Source of the DNA: Actinopolymorpha pittospori
GTDB taxonomy: Bacteria; Actinomycetota; Actinomycetes; Propionibacteriales; Actinopolymorphaceae
Assembly: GCF_014873875.1 (NCBI RefSeq)
Contig: NZ_JADBEM010000001.1
Location: 6,448,001-6,512,000 of the forward strand
Length of the DNA stretch: 64,000 nucleotides
Direction: 5' to 3'
The stretch's first letter is position 1. Every line of letters begins with the position of its first letter. Made by a program: the position numbers and the translations under genes. Of this stretch, positions 1 through 8,874 are shown one piece after another. The notes beneath the pieces were generated by a model. That model was not told the origin of the DNA. It saw only the letters and a list, made by a program, of their open reading frames with translations, and did not search any database.

Positions 1-411
1 CGGGACCGGGACGTCGTCCTCCTCGGCATCCGGGACGACGATCTGTACATCCAGGAGCTCATCGAGCTCGGCATGCCCATCCGGACCGCGCTGGCGATCC
101 AGACCGAGGGGCCGCGGCGGGTGGGCGTCCAGGCGGTGCAGTACCTCCGCGAGCTGGACGGCTTCTGGGTCCACCTCGACGCGGACGTCCTGGACGCGGA
201 GGTGATGCCGGCGGTCGACACGCCCAGCCCGGGCGGTCTCGAGCACGACGAACTCGTTGCCCTGCTGGCGCCGATCGTCTCCGACCCGCAGTGTGTGGGC
301 CTCGAGCTCACCGTCTTCGACCCCGACCTCGACTCCGACGGCAAGCTCGCCGTGAAGCTCACCGACACCCTGGTGGACGCGCTGGCGGGGCGAGCGCACG
401 CCGGAGCCTGA
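1..411 (+). CDS. Arginase/agmatinase-family (ureohydrolase) protein, C-terminal part
   Basis: This is the 3' end of a gene whose start lies left of the window; the frame is open from base 1, giving 136 visible residues. The segment HLDADVLD near base 175 followed by MPAVDTPSPGG matches the second metal-binding block of ureohydrolases, in which a D-x-D pair holds the binuclear Mn centre, and GLELTVFDPDLD fits the last conserved block carrying the acidic residue that helps bind the guanidino group. Such enzymes hydrolyse arginine, agmatine, formiminoglutamate or a related guanidino substrate to release urea or formamide. The substrate cannot be told from this part. The next gene starts about 50 bases later on the same strand. 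Confidence 0.8.
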   Translation, partial: RDRDVVLLGIRDDDLYIQELIELGMPIRTALAIQTEGPRRVGVQAVQYLRELDGFWVHLDADVLDAEVMPAVDTPSPGGLEHDELVALLAPIVSDPQCVGLELTVFDPDLDSDGKLAVKLTDTLVDALAGRAHAGA

Positions 412-461
412 AGTCGCCAGGCGTGGGAGACTTTCGGTAGCGAGCATCGGAGGTGGCTGCC

Positions 462-860
462 GTGCCTGGCAAAGGACGAATCGCCAAGGGAGCGATCAAC
501 TACGCCGTGAAATACGGCCCGCTCGTCTACGAAGCCGTCAAGCACGGGCGGGAGCCCGCCCAACGCGCGGTGCAGAACGCACTGGCCCGCCAGAGCAACC
601 GTCGGCAGGCACTCCGGCACGCGGGCACGGTGATCGACGGATCCGTGCTCCGGGTCTTCCACCACGGTGAGCAGGTGTGGGTCGTCTTCGCGGGAGAGAA
701 CCCGATCGCGAGTTATCCGCCGGTCGACAAGCCGCTGCCGGGTGTGCTCGAGCACGCCGACCTCAGCCTGCGGGTGCGTCCCGGCGAGAAGTCGCCCAAA
801 CGGATCCCCGACGTTCCCGGCGCGGTCCGAAAGGCCCTCGGCCGGGGACCGTCTTCCTAG
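462..860 (+). CDS. Conserved hypothetical protein, basic, 132 aa
   Basis: I do not recognise a family. I chose the GTG at 462 because GGAGG at 449-453 is eight bases upstream; the longer reading from GTG 453 would overlap that ribosome site. The N-terminal half (about residues 5-55) is Arg/Lys-rich and looks helical, with KGAINYAVKYGPLVYEAVKHG. The middle (about 60-95) looks like a small beta domain with VLRVFHHGEQVWVVFAGENPIASYPP. There is no signal peptide or membrane segment. It ends ten bases before the convergent arfB gene. A DNA- or RNA-binding role is possible from the charge but is only a guess. Confidence 0.6.
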   Translation: MPGKGRIAKGAINYAVKYGPLVYEAVKHGREPAQRAVQNALARQSNRRQALRHAGTVIDGSVLRVFHHGEQVWVVFAGENPIASYPPVDKPLPGVLEHADLSLRVRPGEKSPKRIPDVPGAVRKALGRGPSS

Positions 861-870
861 CCCGCGGACC

Positions 871-1302
871 TCAGTGGTCCGGGCGCCGGCGCATCCGCTT
901 GATGTCGGCCTGACGTTTCTTCGCCGACAGCCGGCGCTCGACCGAGCCACGTGAGGGGCGGGTACGTCGGCGGGGCTTCGGGGGTGGTGCCAGCGCCTCT
1001 TCCAGAACCGCTCCCAACCGGACGAGTGCGGCCCGACGGTTGGCGAGCTGGGAACGGTGTTCGGACGAGGTGACAGTGAGAACGCCGTCGACGAGGCGAC
1101 CGCCGAGGCGGGCGAGAGCGCGGGCGCGCTGGGCCTCCGACAGGGCGGGCGAACGCGCCACGTCGTAGGAGACGGCGGCCCGCGAGTCGGTGGTGTTGAC
1201 CCCCTGGCCTCCCGGCCCACCGGACCGGGAGAACCGCCAGGAAAGCTCCTCCGGACCGATGACGAGCGGTCCGACGCGGAGTGGTTCGGAGTTCATCGCC
1301 AC
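871..1302 (-). CDS. arfB: Alternative ribosome-rescue factor ArfB (YaeJ-type peptidyl-tRNA hydrolase)
   Basis: The 143-residue protein carries the class I release factor catalytic loop GGPGGQGVN (GGQ at residues 31-33), which hydrolyses peptidyl-tRNA in the ribosomal P site. It lacks the stop-codon recognition domains of RF1/RF2 and ends in a basic tail, KPRRRTRPSRGSVERRLS then KKRQADIKRMRRRPDH, as expected for the segment ArfB inserts into the empty mRNA channel of stalled ribosomes. Length and layout match the family. It may start at GTG 1302 or ATG 1296; no good ribosome site distinguishes them. It follows the GPP34 gene by only seven bases, so the two are probably co-transcribed. Confidence 0.9.
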   Translation of the reverse strand: MAMNSEPLRVGPLVIGPEELSWRFSRSGGPGGQGVNTTDSRAAVSYDVARSPALSEAQRARALARLGGRLVDGVLTVTSSEHRSQLANRRAALVRLGAVLEEALAPPPKPRRRTRPSRGSVERRLSAKKRQADIKRMRRRPDH

Positions 1303-1309
1303 ACGGGTG

Positions 1310-1981
1310 TCAGCCGCTGCTCGCCGCGACGGTCGCCGCCGTGATCCCCGCCATCACGCCAGCGTTGACCGCCGCGACCGCCTTCTTCACCGCGTCGGCG
1401 GCCCAGGCGCCCTGGGAGATCTCCTTCGCCCGTCGCTTCACGGCTCGTTTGTCGTCGGCTCCGACCACCTTGGGGGCGGTGTCGATCGCCGACAGCAGCG
1501 AGACGAGAGCGCCCGTGCGCGCGTCGGGCGTCAGTCCCTGGACCAGGACACCGTTCAGTCGGGCCCGCAGTGCGTCTTCGTGGGAGGAGTCGCCGGCGGG
1601 CCACCTCGTGGTCGGGAAGATGCCGAGCACCCTGGCCTTCTCCTCCCGCAGAACACCTTGCGCGGCGAGATTGTCCAGCAGTCGCTCGCGTAGCCCTTTG
1701 GTGAGCTTGCCGAGGATGTTGGCCGGCTTGGTGCCTTCCTTGGTGCGGAGGACTTCGAGGGCGTCGTCGAGGACGGGGTTGTCGAGCGGGGCTCCCTCTC
1801 GGACCACGAGTCGGCCCGCGCGAACCTGCTCGCCGGGTCCGGCGATGTCAACCCTGCCTTGCAGCGTCAGCTCGAGCAGGACGGCGCCGGCCAGAGCGTG
1901 GTTCAACCTGACGCTGTCAGTGATCGCCCGACCACTGGAATCGTCCAGGTGTAGGAGGAGCAGGTCCTCGGCGATGAGCAT
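1310..1981 (-). CDS. GPP34 (Golgi phosphoprotein 3-like) family protein
   Basis: The 223-residue protein begins MLIAEDLLLLHLDDSSGR, the hallmark start of bacterial GPP34-domain proteins, and continues with an all-helical pattern (LNHALAGAVLLELTLQGRV, then VLREEKARVLGIFPTTRWP). Eukaryotic members bind phosphatidylinositol 4-phosphate on Golgi membranes; the bacterial role is unknown, although actinomycetes carry many copies. The start at 1981 is set by GGAG about seven bases upstream and by the family N terminus. The open frame extends far upstream, but that part is antisense to the aldo/keto reductase and was discarded. The gene is probably co-transcribed with arfB downstream. Confidence 0.85.
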   Translation of the reverse strand: MLIAEDLLLLHLDDSSGRAITDSVRLNHALAGAVLLELTLQGRVDIAGPGEQVRAGRLVVREGAPLDNPVLDDALEVLRTKEGTKPANILGKLTKGLRERLLDNLAAQGVLREEKARVLGIFPTTRWPAGDSSHEDALRARLNGVLVQGLTPDARTGALVSLLSAIDTAPKVVGADDKRAVKRRAKEISQGAWAADAVKKAVAAVNAGVMAGITAATVAASSG

Positions 1982-2086
1982 GCTTGCTCCGTTCGTCGGT
2001 TCCGTCCGGTCCAGGATAGAGAGACGCTGGCCGGCACCGGTATCTCCCCGCAGGAGCTTGTGGATGACGTGGGAGACTCCGCTCTC

Positions 2087-3121
2087 ATGGGATTCAGCGC
2101 TGCCGACAACCGTTATGAATCGATGCACTACCGCCGCTCCGGCGCCAGCGGGCTCAAGCTGCCCGCCGTGTCGCTCGGACTCTGGCACAACTTCGGTGAC
2201 GACGTGCCTCTGGAGCGTCAACGCGGCATCCTGCGCCGCGCGTTCGACCTGGGGATCAACCACTTCGACCTGGCGAACAACTACGGTCCGCCGGCCGGGT
2301 CGGCTGAGCTGAACTTTGGCAAGCTGTTCCGGCAGGACTTCACCTCCTATCGCGACGAACTCGTCATCTCCACCAAGGCTGGCTACTACATGTGGCCGGG
2401 CCCGTACGGAGAGTGGGGTTCGCGTAAGTACCTCCTGTCCAGCCTGGACCAGAGCCTGTCCCGCATGGGCCTCGACTACGTCGACATCTTCTACTCGCAC
2501 CGTTTCGACCCCGAGACGCCGCTCGAGGAGACGATGGGCGCGCTCGACACCGCCGTGCGTCAGGGGAAGGCGCTGTACGCCGGGATCTCGTCGTACTCCC
2601 CGGAAGACACCAGGAAGGCCGCGGCCATCCTCGCCGACCTGGGAACGCCGCTGCTCATCCACCAGCCCTCCTACAGCATGCTCAACCGCTGGATCGAGGA
2701 AGGACTGCTGGACGCCCTCGAGGACTCCGGTGCCGGTTGCATCGCCTTCTCGCCGCTGGCGCAGGGCATGCTCACCGACAAGTACCTCGACGGCATCCCG
2801 GCGGGGTCGCGGGCGTCGCAGGGCAAGTCCCTCTCCCCGGACCAGCTGAACGAGAAGAACCTCACCCACATCCGGGCGCTCAACGAGATCGCGGCCAAGC
2901 GCGGGCAGTCGCTGGCTCAGCTCGCGCTGTCGTGGGCACTGCGTGACTCGCGGATGACCTCGGTGCTCATCGGCGCGAGCAGCATCGCCCAGCTGGAGGA
3001 CAACATCGGCGCGCTGGACCGGCTGGACTTCACCGCCGAGGAGCTCGACGCGATCGACCGGCACGCCGTGGAGGCCGGTATCAACCTGTGGGCGCGCTCG
3101 AGCCGGATCACCACCTCCTGA
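2087..3121 (+). CDS. Aldo/keto reductase, YghZ/Gpr-type (L-glyceraldehyde 3-phosphate reductase-like)
   Basis: The protein is an NADPH-dependent TIM-barrel aldo/keto reductase of about 344 residues. Visible family blocks are GLWHNFGDD, then FDLANNYGPPAGSAE (catalytic Asp and Tyr), ISTKAGYYMWPGPYGEWGSRKYL (Lys), DYVDIFYSHRFD (His) and SVLIGASSIAQLEDNIGAL for the cofactor phosphate. The long MWPGPYGEWGSRKYL insertion is typical of the YghZ branch, which reduces L-glyceraldehyde 3-phosphate and methylglyoxal. I start it at ATG 2087 (MGFSAADNRYESMHYR), which lines up with known YghZ starts and has GGGAGA upstream. It is divergent from the GPP34 gene, and the two starts are about 105 bases apart. 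Confidence 0.92.
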   Translation: MGFSAADNRYESMHYRRSGASGLKLPAVSLGLWHNFGDDVPLERQRGILRRAFDLGINHFDLANNYGPPAGSAELNFGKLFRQDFTSYRDELVISTKAGYYMWPGPYGEWGSRKYLLSSLDQSLSRMGLDYVDIFYSHRFDPETPLEETMGALDTAVRQGKALYAGISSYSPEDTRKAAAILADLGTPLLIHQPSYSMLNRWIEEGLLDALEDSGAGCIAFSPLAQGMLTDKYLDGIPAGSRASQGKSLSPDQLNEKNLTHIRALNEIAAKRGQSLAQLALSWALRDSRMTSVLIGASSIAQLEDNIGALDRLDFTAEELDAIDRHAVEAGINLWARSSRITTS

Positions 3122-3228
3122 GCCACCGGTCCAGCCGGCGGGTCAGGGTGTGACTCAGGGTCGGATCCGGGCGTCACCGGACCGGTTTCGAGCCATACCG
3201 GGCGTAAAGTGTTTCGAAGGAGGTCACC

Positions 3229-3384
3229 ATGCTTCGGATCCTGCTGATAATCGCGATCGTCTGGTTGGTGCTCAGCGTGATCGGCTTCGTGGTCAAGGGG
3301 CTGCTCTGGCTGGGTCTCATCGCTCTGGTGCTCTTCCTGGCCACGAGCGTATGGGGCTGGGTCAAGCGCAGTTCCCAGAACTGA
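3229..3384 (+). CDS. Small hydrophobic membrane protein, 51 aa
   Basis: This gene is too short for usual gene calling but is well supported. ATG 3229 is preceded by a near-perfect ribosome site AAGGAGGT at 3217-3224 and by a candidate -10 (TAAAGT at 3205-3210). The product, starting MLRILLIIAIVWLVLSVIGF, holds two hydrophobic stretches (about residues 3-22 and 25-44), separated by a Lys-Gly, and a basic end WVKRSSQN. Similar one- or two-span proteins are common and unnamed in actinomycetes. A strong double hairpin lies directly downstream. Confidence 0.75.
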   Translation: MLRILLIIAIVWLVLSVIGFVVKGLLWLGLIALVLFLATSVWGWVKRSSQN

Positions 3385-3404
3385 CCGACGGCGCCGCACG
3401 TCAA

Positions 3405-3436
3405 GCTCAGGTCTGTCCTGAACGGCAGACCTGAGC
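3405..3436. terminator. Hairpin after the small membrane protein gene
   Basis: An 11-bp perfect stem (GCTCAGGTCTG paired with CAGACCTGAGC) encloses a 10-base loop, 21 bases after the stop codon at 3384. There is no long U tract, which is usual for actinomycete terminators. Confidence 0.75.
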
Positions 3437-3449
3437 GCGTTCTTGCCAG

Positions 3450-3497
3450 GACCGGCGCGGCAGCGCACCCAGTCGAGGTGCCGCTGCCGCGCCGGTC
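3450..3497. terminator. Strong bidirectional terminator between convergent genes
   Basis: A 16-bp uninterrupted stem (3450-3465 with 3482-3497) is topped by an additional CACC/GGTG helix. It sits between the rightward small membrane gene and the leftward PfkB kinase gene and can serve both. The right arm is followed by TTGTC on the plus strand. Confidence 0.85.
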
Positions 3498-3514
3498 TTG
3501 TCGTCTGTGCAGGC

Positions 3515-3553
3515 CCCGGTCAGGGCTCGATGCTCCCGGTCAGGGCTCGATGC
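3515..3553. repeat. Tandem 19-20-bp direct duplication at the 3' end of the kinase gene
   Basis: The sequence CCCGGTCAGGGCTCGATGC occurs at 3515-3533 and again at 3535-3553. The right copy includes the stop codon and last codons of the PfkB gene; the left copy lies just outside it. This looks like a small slippage or duplication event that left the reading frame intact. Confidence 0.85.
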
Positions 3554-4706
3554 CCTCGGTCTGGAAGCCGATGGTCGCGCTGGCTCGGCGTACGGCCCCC
3601 ACCGGGTCGTGCGGAACGACGTCGTCGAGGAAGGAATAGTCCTTCGCGATGTCGCCCAGTCCGGGCACCCGCTTGGCCACCTGCCACCAGCCGGCGATGT
3701 CCGCCCAGCCGGGCGCGGACAGCGAGCCACCGAAGTGCTGCACCGACAGGGCCGCGCACAGATTGGCGAAGCGCAGCCGGTGCAGGAGCGGCCAGCCGGC
3801 CAGGGTGGAGGTGACGAACCCGGCGGCGAAGACGTCGCCCGCACCGGTCGCGTCCAGGGCCTCCACCGGAAGTGCCGGGACGTCGGCGTACTCACCGGTC
3901 TCGTTGTCGATCGCGAGCGCACCCTTGCTGCCGCGGGTGACCACGGCCACCGGAACCAGGTCGCCGAGCTTGGCGAGAGCCGCCTCCGGGGTGTCGGTGC
4001 GGGTGTAGGCGAGGGCCTCGGGGGTGTTGGGCATGAAGGCGTAGCAGGCGCTGAGCCGGTCCAGCAGTGCCGAGGACCACTGCTCGGTCGGGTCCCAGCC
4101 GACGTCGGCGAAGATGCGCGCCCCGTCGGCTCCGGCCTGATGGGTCCAGTCCTCCATCTCCGGGCCGAGGTCGACGAAGGCGGCGCGGGTGCGGGGGAGA
4201 CCCGAGGTCCTGATCATCTCGTCAGCGGGCAGCGGTGGCTCGTGGGCGTGGGTGATCAGGCTGCGGTCGGCCTGGTAGGCAAGCGAGACGGTCACCGGTG
4301 AGTGCCAGTTGGGGAACTCCCGTGACGTCGACAGATCGACACCCTCCTGCTGTTCGAGGATGCGGCGGCAGAACGCGCCGTAGACGTCGTGGCCGAACGC
4401 CGCGGCCAGTGAGGTGCGGAGGCCGAGTCGGGACAGCGCGATGGCGAGGTTGGCGACGCCGCCGGGAGAGCAGCCCATGCCGTCGGTGTAGATCTCCGTG
4501 CCGCTGGTCGGTGGGCCGGCGAGTCCGGTGAAGATGATGTCGAGAAACACCGTTCCGGACAGGAACACGTCGAACGTCGGATCATCTGGCGTTCGCACCG
4601 AGGCGAGCGGATCGTGCGCCGGCCCACGTCCGACGACCCGACCCAGCTCCCATGGGGTGGTGGAAGTGGTCGCGTCCGGACCCGGCCGTCCTTCCGCCGT
4701 GTCCAT
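3540..4706 (-). CDS. PfkB (ribokinase)-family carbohydrate kinase
   Basis: The 388-residue protein has the two PfkB signatures: GGVANLAIALSRLG near residue 80 and DATGAGDVFAAGF near residue 285, whose Asp is the catalytic base and whose GAGD forms the anion hole. It phosphorylates a sugar, nucleoside or related hydroxyl substrate with ATP; the substrate is not evident. I prefer the ATG at 4706 (MDTAEGRPG) because GGGAG lies six bases before it; a start at 4721 would add MRENP and lacks a ribosome site. The length is somewhat above ribokinase because of a ~45-residue N-terminal lead and a C-terminal extension. No transporter or other sugar gene is adjacent. Confidence 0.88.
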   Translation of the reverse strand: MDTAEGRPGPDATTSTTPWELGRVVGRGPAHDPLASVRTPDDPTFDVFLSGTVFLDIIFTGLAGPPTSGTEIYTDGMGCSPGGVANLAIALSRLGLRTSLAAAFGHDVYGAFCRRILEQQEGVDLSTSREFPNWHSPVTVSLAYQADRSLITHAHEPPLPADEMIRTSGLPRTRAAFVDLGPEMEDWTHQAGADGARIFADVGWDPTEQWSSALLDRLSACYAFMPNTPEALAYTRTDTPEAALAKLGDLVPVAVVTRGSKGALAIDNETGEYADVPALPVEALDATGAGDVFAAGFVTSTLAGWPLLHRLRFANLCAALSVQHFGGSLSAPGWADIAGWWQVAKRVPGLGDIAKDYSFLDDVVPHDPVGAVRRASATIGFQTEGIEP

Positions 4707-4843
4707 GGGGTTCTCCCTCATTGATCACCGGTTACGGATATGGGGACCCACCGTAGCGTGCGGCGGGGCCTGGTCCGGCAAGGGTGTCAAGAGAGTCTTC
4801 CGATGATGGCCGAGATCGCGTGCATTCGTCACGTTACGTACGA

Positions 4844-4876
4844 GTGCCCCGGTCCGCTCGGGGCGGACCGGGGCAC
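4844..4876. terminator. Terminator downstream of the group 2 sigma factor
   Basis: A 14-bp perfect GC-rich stem (4844-4857 with 4863-4876) with a five-base loop lies 36 bases beyond the stop codon of the leftward sigma gene, between it and the leftward kinase gene. Confidence 0.85.
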
Positions 4877-4912
4877 GTGTCTTTGGCGAGTGTGTCGCGC
4901 GGGTGGTGACGA

Positions 4913-5875
4913 TCAGGCGGCGTTGGGGCCGACGAGGTCGGGCTCGGCGATCTTGCGCAGCCTGTGCAGGGCGTCACGCTCGAGTTGCCGGACCCGCTCC
5001 CGGGACAGCCCGAAGCGGTCGGCGATCTCGGCGAGCTTCCACGGCCGCCCGTCGTCGAGGCCGTAGCGCAGCCGGACGATCTCGGCCGACCGCGTGTCGA
5101 GTGTCTCGATCAGCGCGGCGAGCCGCGAGCTGGACTCGGCGGCCACGACCGTCTCGTCCGGACCCGGCATGACGTCCCGGGCGACCAGGTCACCCAGCGA
5201 GGTCTCGCCGTCGTCGTCGACCGTGACGTCCAGGGACACGTGGTCGCGTCCCCAGCTGACCAGCTCCTCCACCCGGTGCTCCCCGACACCCAGCTGGGCG
5301 GCGAGTTCGGCCGTCTCGGGGTCGCGACCCAGCTCACGTTCGAGGGCGCGTCGGGCGGCTCCGAGGGCGTTCAGATCCTCCACGACGTGCACGGGCAGGC
5401 GCACGACGCGAGCCTGCTGAGCGATGCCTCGGGTGATGGCCTGCCGGATCCACCACGTGGCGTACGTCGAGAACTTGTAACCCTTGGTGTAGTCGAACTT
5501 CTCGATTGCCCGGATCAGGCCCGTGTTGCCCTCCTGCACCAGGTCGAGGAGGGGAAGGCCGGAACGTCCGTAACGGCGTGCGATCGAGACGACCAGACGA
5601 AGGTTCGCCTCGAGGAAGTGGCGCTTGGCCCGCCGACCCTCGTCACTGATCCAGGTGAGTTCTTCGGTCGTCGATCCCGCCGGTATTTCTACCGGTGCCC
5701 CGATACGGTTGTCGTCGAGCAGCTGCTCGGCGAGCTGACCCGCCTCGATGGACTTTGCGAGCTCGACTTCCTGCGCCGCGTCGAGCAGCGGCGTACGCGA
5801 AATCTCGTCGAGATAGCGACCGACGAGGTCACGGTCTTCGACGAGGTCTTCGGCATGGCGGCGGCGCACTGGCAA
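4913..5875 (-). CDS. RNA polymerase sigma factor, sigma-70 group 2 (SigB/Hrd-like)
   Basis: The 320-residue protein has region 1.2 (VGRYLDEISRTPLLDAAQEVELAKSIE), region 2 with RLVVSIARRYGRSGLPLLDLVQEGN and FDYTKGYKFSTYATWWIRQAI for -10 recognition, region 3 (LPVHVVEDLNALGAARRAL) and region 4 (LAEIADRFGLSRERVRQLE) for -35 recognition. It lacks region 1.1, so it is an alternative, non-essential type close to the principal sigma factor. The start is TTG 5875 with GGAGGGAG five bases upstream; GTG 5869 is a second option. It is clearly more diverged from the two sigma factors at 23.5-26.4 kb than they are from each other. A terminator lies directly downstream. Confidence 0.93.
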   Translation of the reverse strand: MPVRRRHAEDLVEDRDLVGRYLDEISRTPLLDAAQEVELAKSIEAGQLAEQLLDDNRIGAPVEIPAGSTTEELTWISDEGRRAKRHFLEANLRLVVSIARRYGRSGLPLLDLVQEGNTGLIRAIEKFDYTKGYKFSTYATWWIRQAITRGIAQQARVVRLPVHVVEDLNALGAARRALERELGRDPETAELAAQLGVGEHRVEELVSWGRDHVSLDVTVDDDGETSLGDLVARDVMPGPDETVVAAESSSRLAALIETLDTRSAEIVRLRYGLDDGRPWKLAEIADRFGLSRERVRQLERDALHRLRKIAEPDLVGPNAA

Positions 5876-6003
5876 GATGACTCCCTCCCGGCTCGGGCCG
5901 CGGACTCGGAAGGCTCCCGAGCTCCGCTCACACTGGTCAACGTCTCGGGCGGTCGGGCGAATTCCCGATACACGGAGTGTTCGTGGAGGGAAGGATGTCT
6001 GGT

Positions 6004-7563
6004 TCAGGACCTCTGGCTTCCCTCCGAACGGGCCCCGGCGTGGATCTCCCGCACTGTGTCGACGGTGTCGGCCTCCTCGGCCGTCTTGTCCTCGCGGTAG
6101 CGCAACACCCGGGCAAAACGCAGCGCCATTCCGCCGGGATAGCGGCTCGAGGTCTGGACGCCGTCGAAGGCGATCTCGACCACCAGCTCCGGCCGGACGT
6201 GGACCGTCCAGCGATCACGGTGCGTCTCCAGTTCGAGCAGGCGTTCGGTCTGCCAGCGCAACAACTGGTCGGTCAGGCCCTTGAACGTCTTCCCGAGCAT
6301 GACGAACTCGCCTGTTCGCGGGTCGCGCGCGCCCAGGTGGAGGTTGGACAGCAGTCCGGTACGCCGGCCGTGACCCCATTCGACCGCGAGGACCACCAGG
6401 TCGAGGGTGTGTCGCGGCTTGACCTTGATCCAGGCGGCGCCGCGGCGGCCGGCGTCGTAGGGCGCGGTGAGTGACTTCACCACGACGCCCTCGTGACCTC
6501 GACGGACGGCGTCGGCGAAGAAGTCCGCCGCCTCGCCCGGATCGGCCGTGACCAGGCGCGGAACCACGAGATCGTCGGGAAGCGTGGCCGAGAGGACCGA
6601 CCATCGTTCCTGTCCCGGCGCCGCCAGGAGGTCGCGGCCGTCGTGGTGGAGCACGTCGAAGAAGAACGCCCGGAGCGGAACGGTGGCGCGCAGCCGGTCG
6701 ACGTCGGTGCGGGAGCCGACCCGGCTGGCGGTCACCTGGAACGGGCGCGGACGCTCGGCGTCGTCGAGGGCGATGACCTCTCCGTCGAGGACGATGGAGG
6801 TCACCGGAAGCGCCCGGACGGCCTCGACGACCTCCGGCAACCGGTCGGTGACCTCATCGAGGGTGCGGGTGAAGACGCGGATCGTGTCACCGGACCGGTG
6901 CACCTGCACCCGGATGCCGTCGAGCTTCCATTCGAGGGCGGCCGGGCCGGCGATCTTGCTCAGCGCCTCGGCGATGTCCGGCGCCGGGGAGGCGAGCATG
7001 GGACGCAGCGGCCTCGCGACCTCCAGCCGGAACTGGTCGAGGACCGAGGCGTCGCCGTCGACGCCCACCGCGGCACTCGCCACCGGTGCGATCGCCCCGG
7101 CCACCATGATCGCCCGCCGAATCTCGGCCGCCGGGAGCCCGCTCGCCTTGATCACCGCGTCGACCATCACGCCGTCGAGGGCGCCCTGGCGGAGTTCACC
7201 GGTGATCAGCCCGGCCAGCAGCCGCTGCTCGTCGCCGGTGGCCCTCGCCCACAGCGAGGACAACAACTCCTGCCGGCGCCGTTGCGATCCGGCGCCCGCG
7301 ACCTGCGCGATCTCCGCGAACGTCGCGTCGACCTCGCTCACCCCGAGGCTCGGCACCTCGGCCGGCGCCGGAAGGTCGCGCAGGGCGGCATAGCCGATGC
7401 CGGTGCGGCGTTGGCGGAGCTCACCGGCGAGGTAGGACACCACAAGGGCCACCTCGTCGGTGTCGGCGGCCGCTAGGCAGTCGGCGATCCGGCGTACCTT
7501 CTCCAGACGGGAGGACGTGCCGGAGACGGCGGCGGAGGCCTGCGCGAGGACGTCGAGGAGCAT
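6004..7563 (-). CDS. ligB: ATP-dependent DNA ligase, mycobacterial LigB type
   Basis: The 519-residue enzyme seals nicks using ATP. It has an N-terminal helical DNA-binding domain (about residues 1-190, with GELRQGALDGVMVDA), the adenylation motif EWKLDGIRV with nucleotidyl Lys213, then VLDGEVIALD, FFFDVLHHDG, EGVVVKSLTAPY and WIKVKPRHTLDLVVLAVEWG, and a C-terminal OB domain (LGARDPRTGEFVMLGKTFKGLTD, ending with SSRYPGGMALRFARVLRYREDK). Layout and sequence agree closely with M. tuberculosis LigB, an accessory ligase beside the NAD-dependent LigA. It lacks the polymerase and nuclease domains of LigD, and no Ku gene is nearby. Confidence 0.95.
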   Translation of the reverse strand: MLLDVLAQASAAVSGTSSRLEKVRRIADCLAAADTDEVALVVSYLAGELRQRRTGIGYAALRDLPAPAEVPSLGVSEVDATFAEIAQVAGAGSQRRRQELLSSLWARATGDEQRLLAGLITGELRQGALDGVMVDAVIKASGLPAAEIRRAIMVAGAIAPVASAAVGVDGDASVLDQFRLEVARPLRPMLASPAPDIAEALSKIAGPAALEWKLDGIRVQVHRSGDTIRVFTRTLDEVTDRLPEVVEAVRALPVTSIVLDGEVIALDDAERPRPFQVTASRVGSRTDVDRLRATVPLRAFFFDVLHHDGRDLLAAPGQERWSVLSATLPDDLVVPRLVTADPGEAADFFADAVRRGHEGVVVKSLTAPYDAGRRGAAWIKVKPRHTLDLVVLAVEWGHGRRTGLLSNLHLGARDPRTGEFVMLGKTFKGLTDQLLRWQTERLLELETHRDRWTVHVRPELVVEIAFDGVQTSSRYPGGMALRFARVLRYREDKTAEEADTVDTVREIHAGARSEGSQRS

Positions 7564-7655
7564 GAAAACATTCTGGCGGCGGCCACCGACAGCCCGTGCG
7601 TCCTGCCGCGGGCTCCCCGATCGCCGATCGTCTCGAGTGCGGACCTGGGATCTTC

Positions 7656-8798
<1,143 letters not shown>

Positions 8799-8801
8799 CG
8801 G

Positions 8802-8842
8802 CGAAACGGCGTCCCCTCCGCCAGGTAGGGGACGCCGTTTCG
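8802..8842. terminator. Bidirectional terminator between pyrD and htrA
   Basis: A 16-bp perfect stem (8802-8817 with 8827-8842) with a nine-base loop lies in the 76-base gap between two convergent genes. Confidence 0.9.
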
Positions 8843-8874
8843 TCGGGGATGGACCAGTGGTCGGAACTGCTTGG

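Noticed and set aside
1984..3064. Long minus-strand open frame upstream of the GPP34 start
   Set aside because: It is antisense to the well-supported aldo/keto reductase gene; the translation is Arg/Val/Glu-rich with no family signature. High GC leaves antisense frames open by default.
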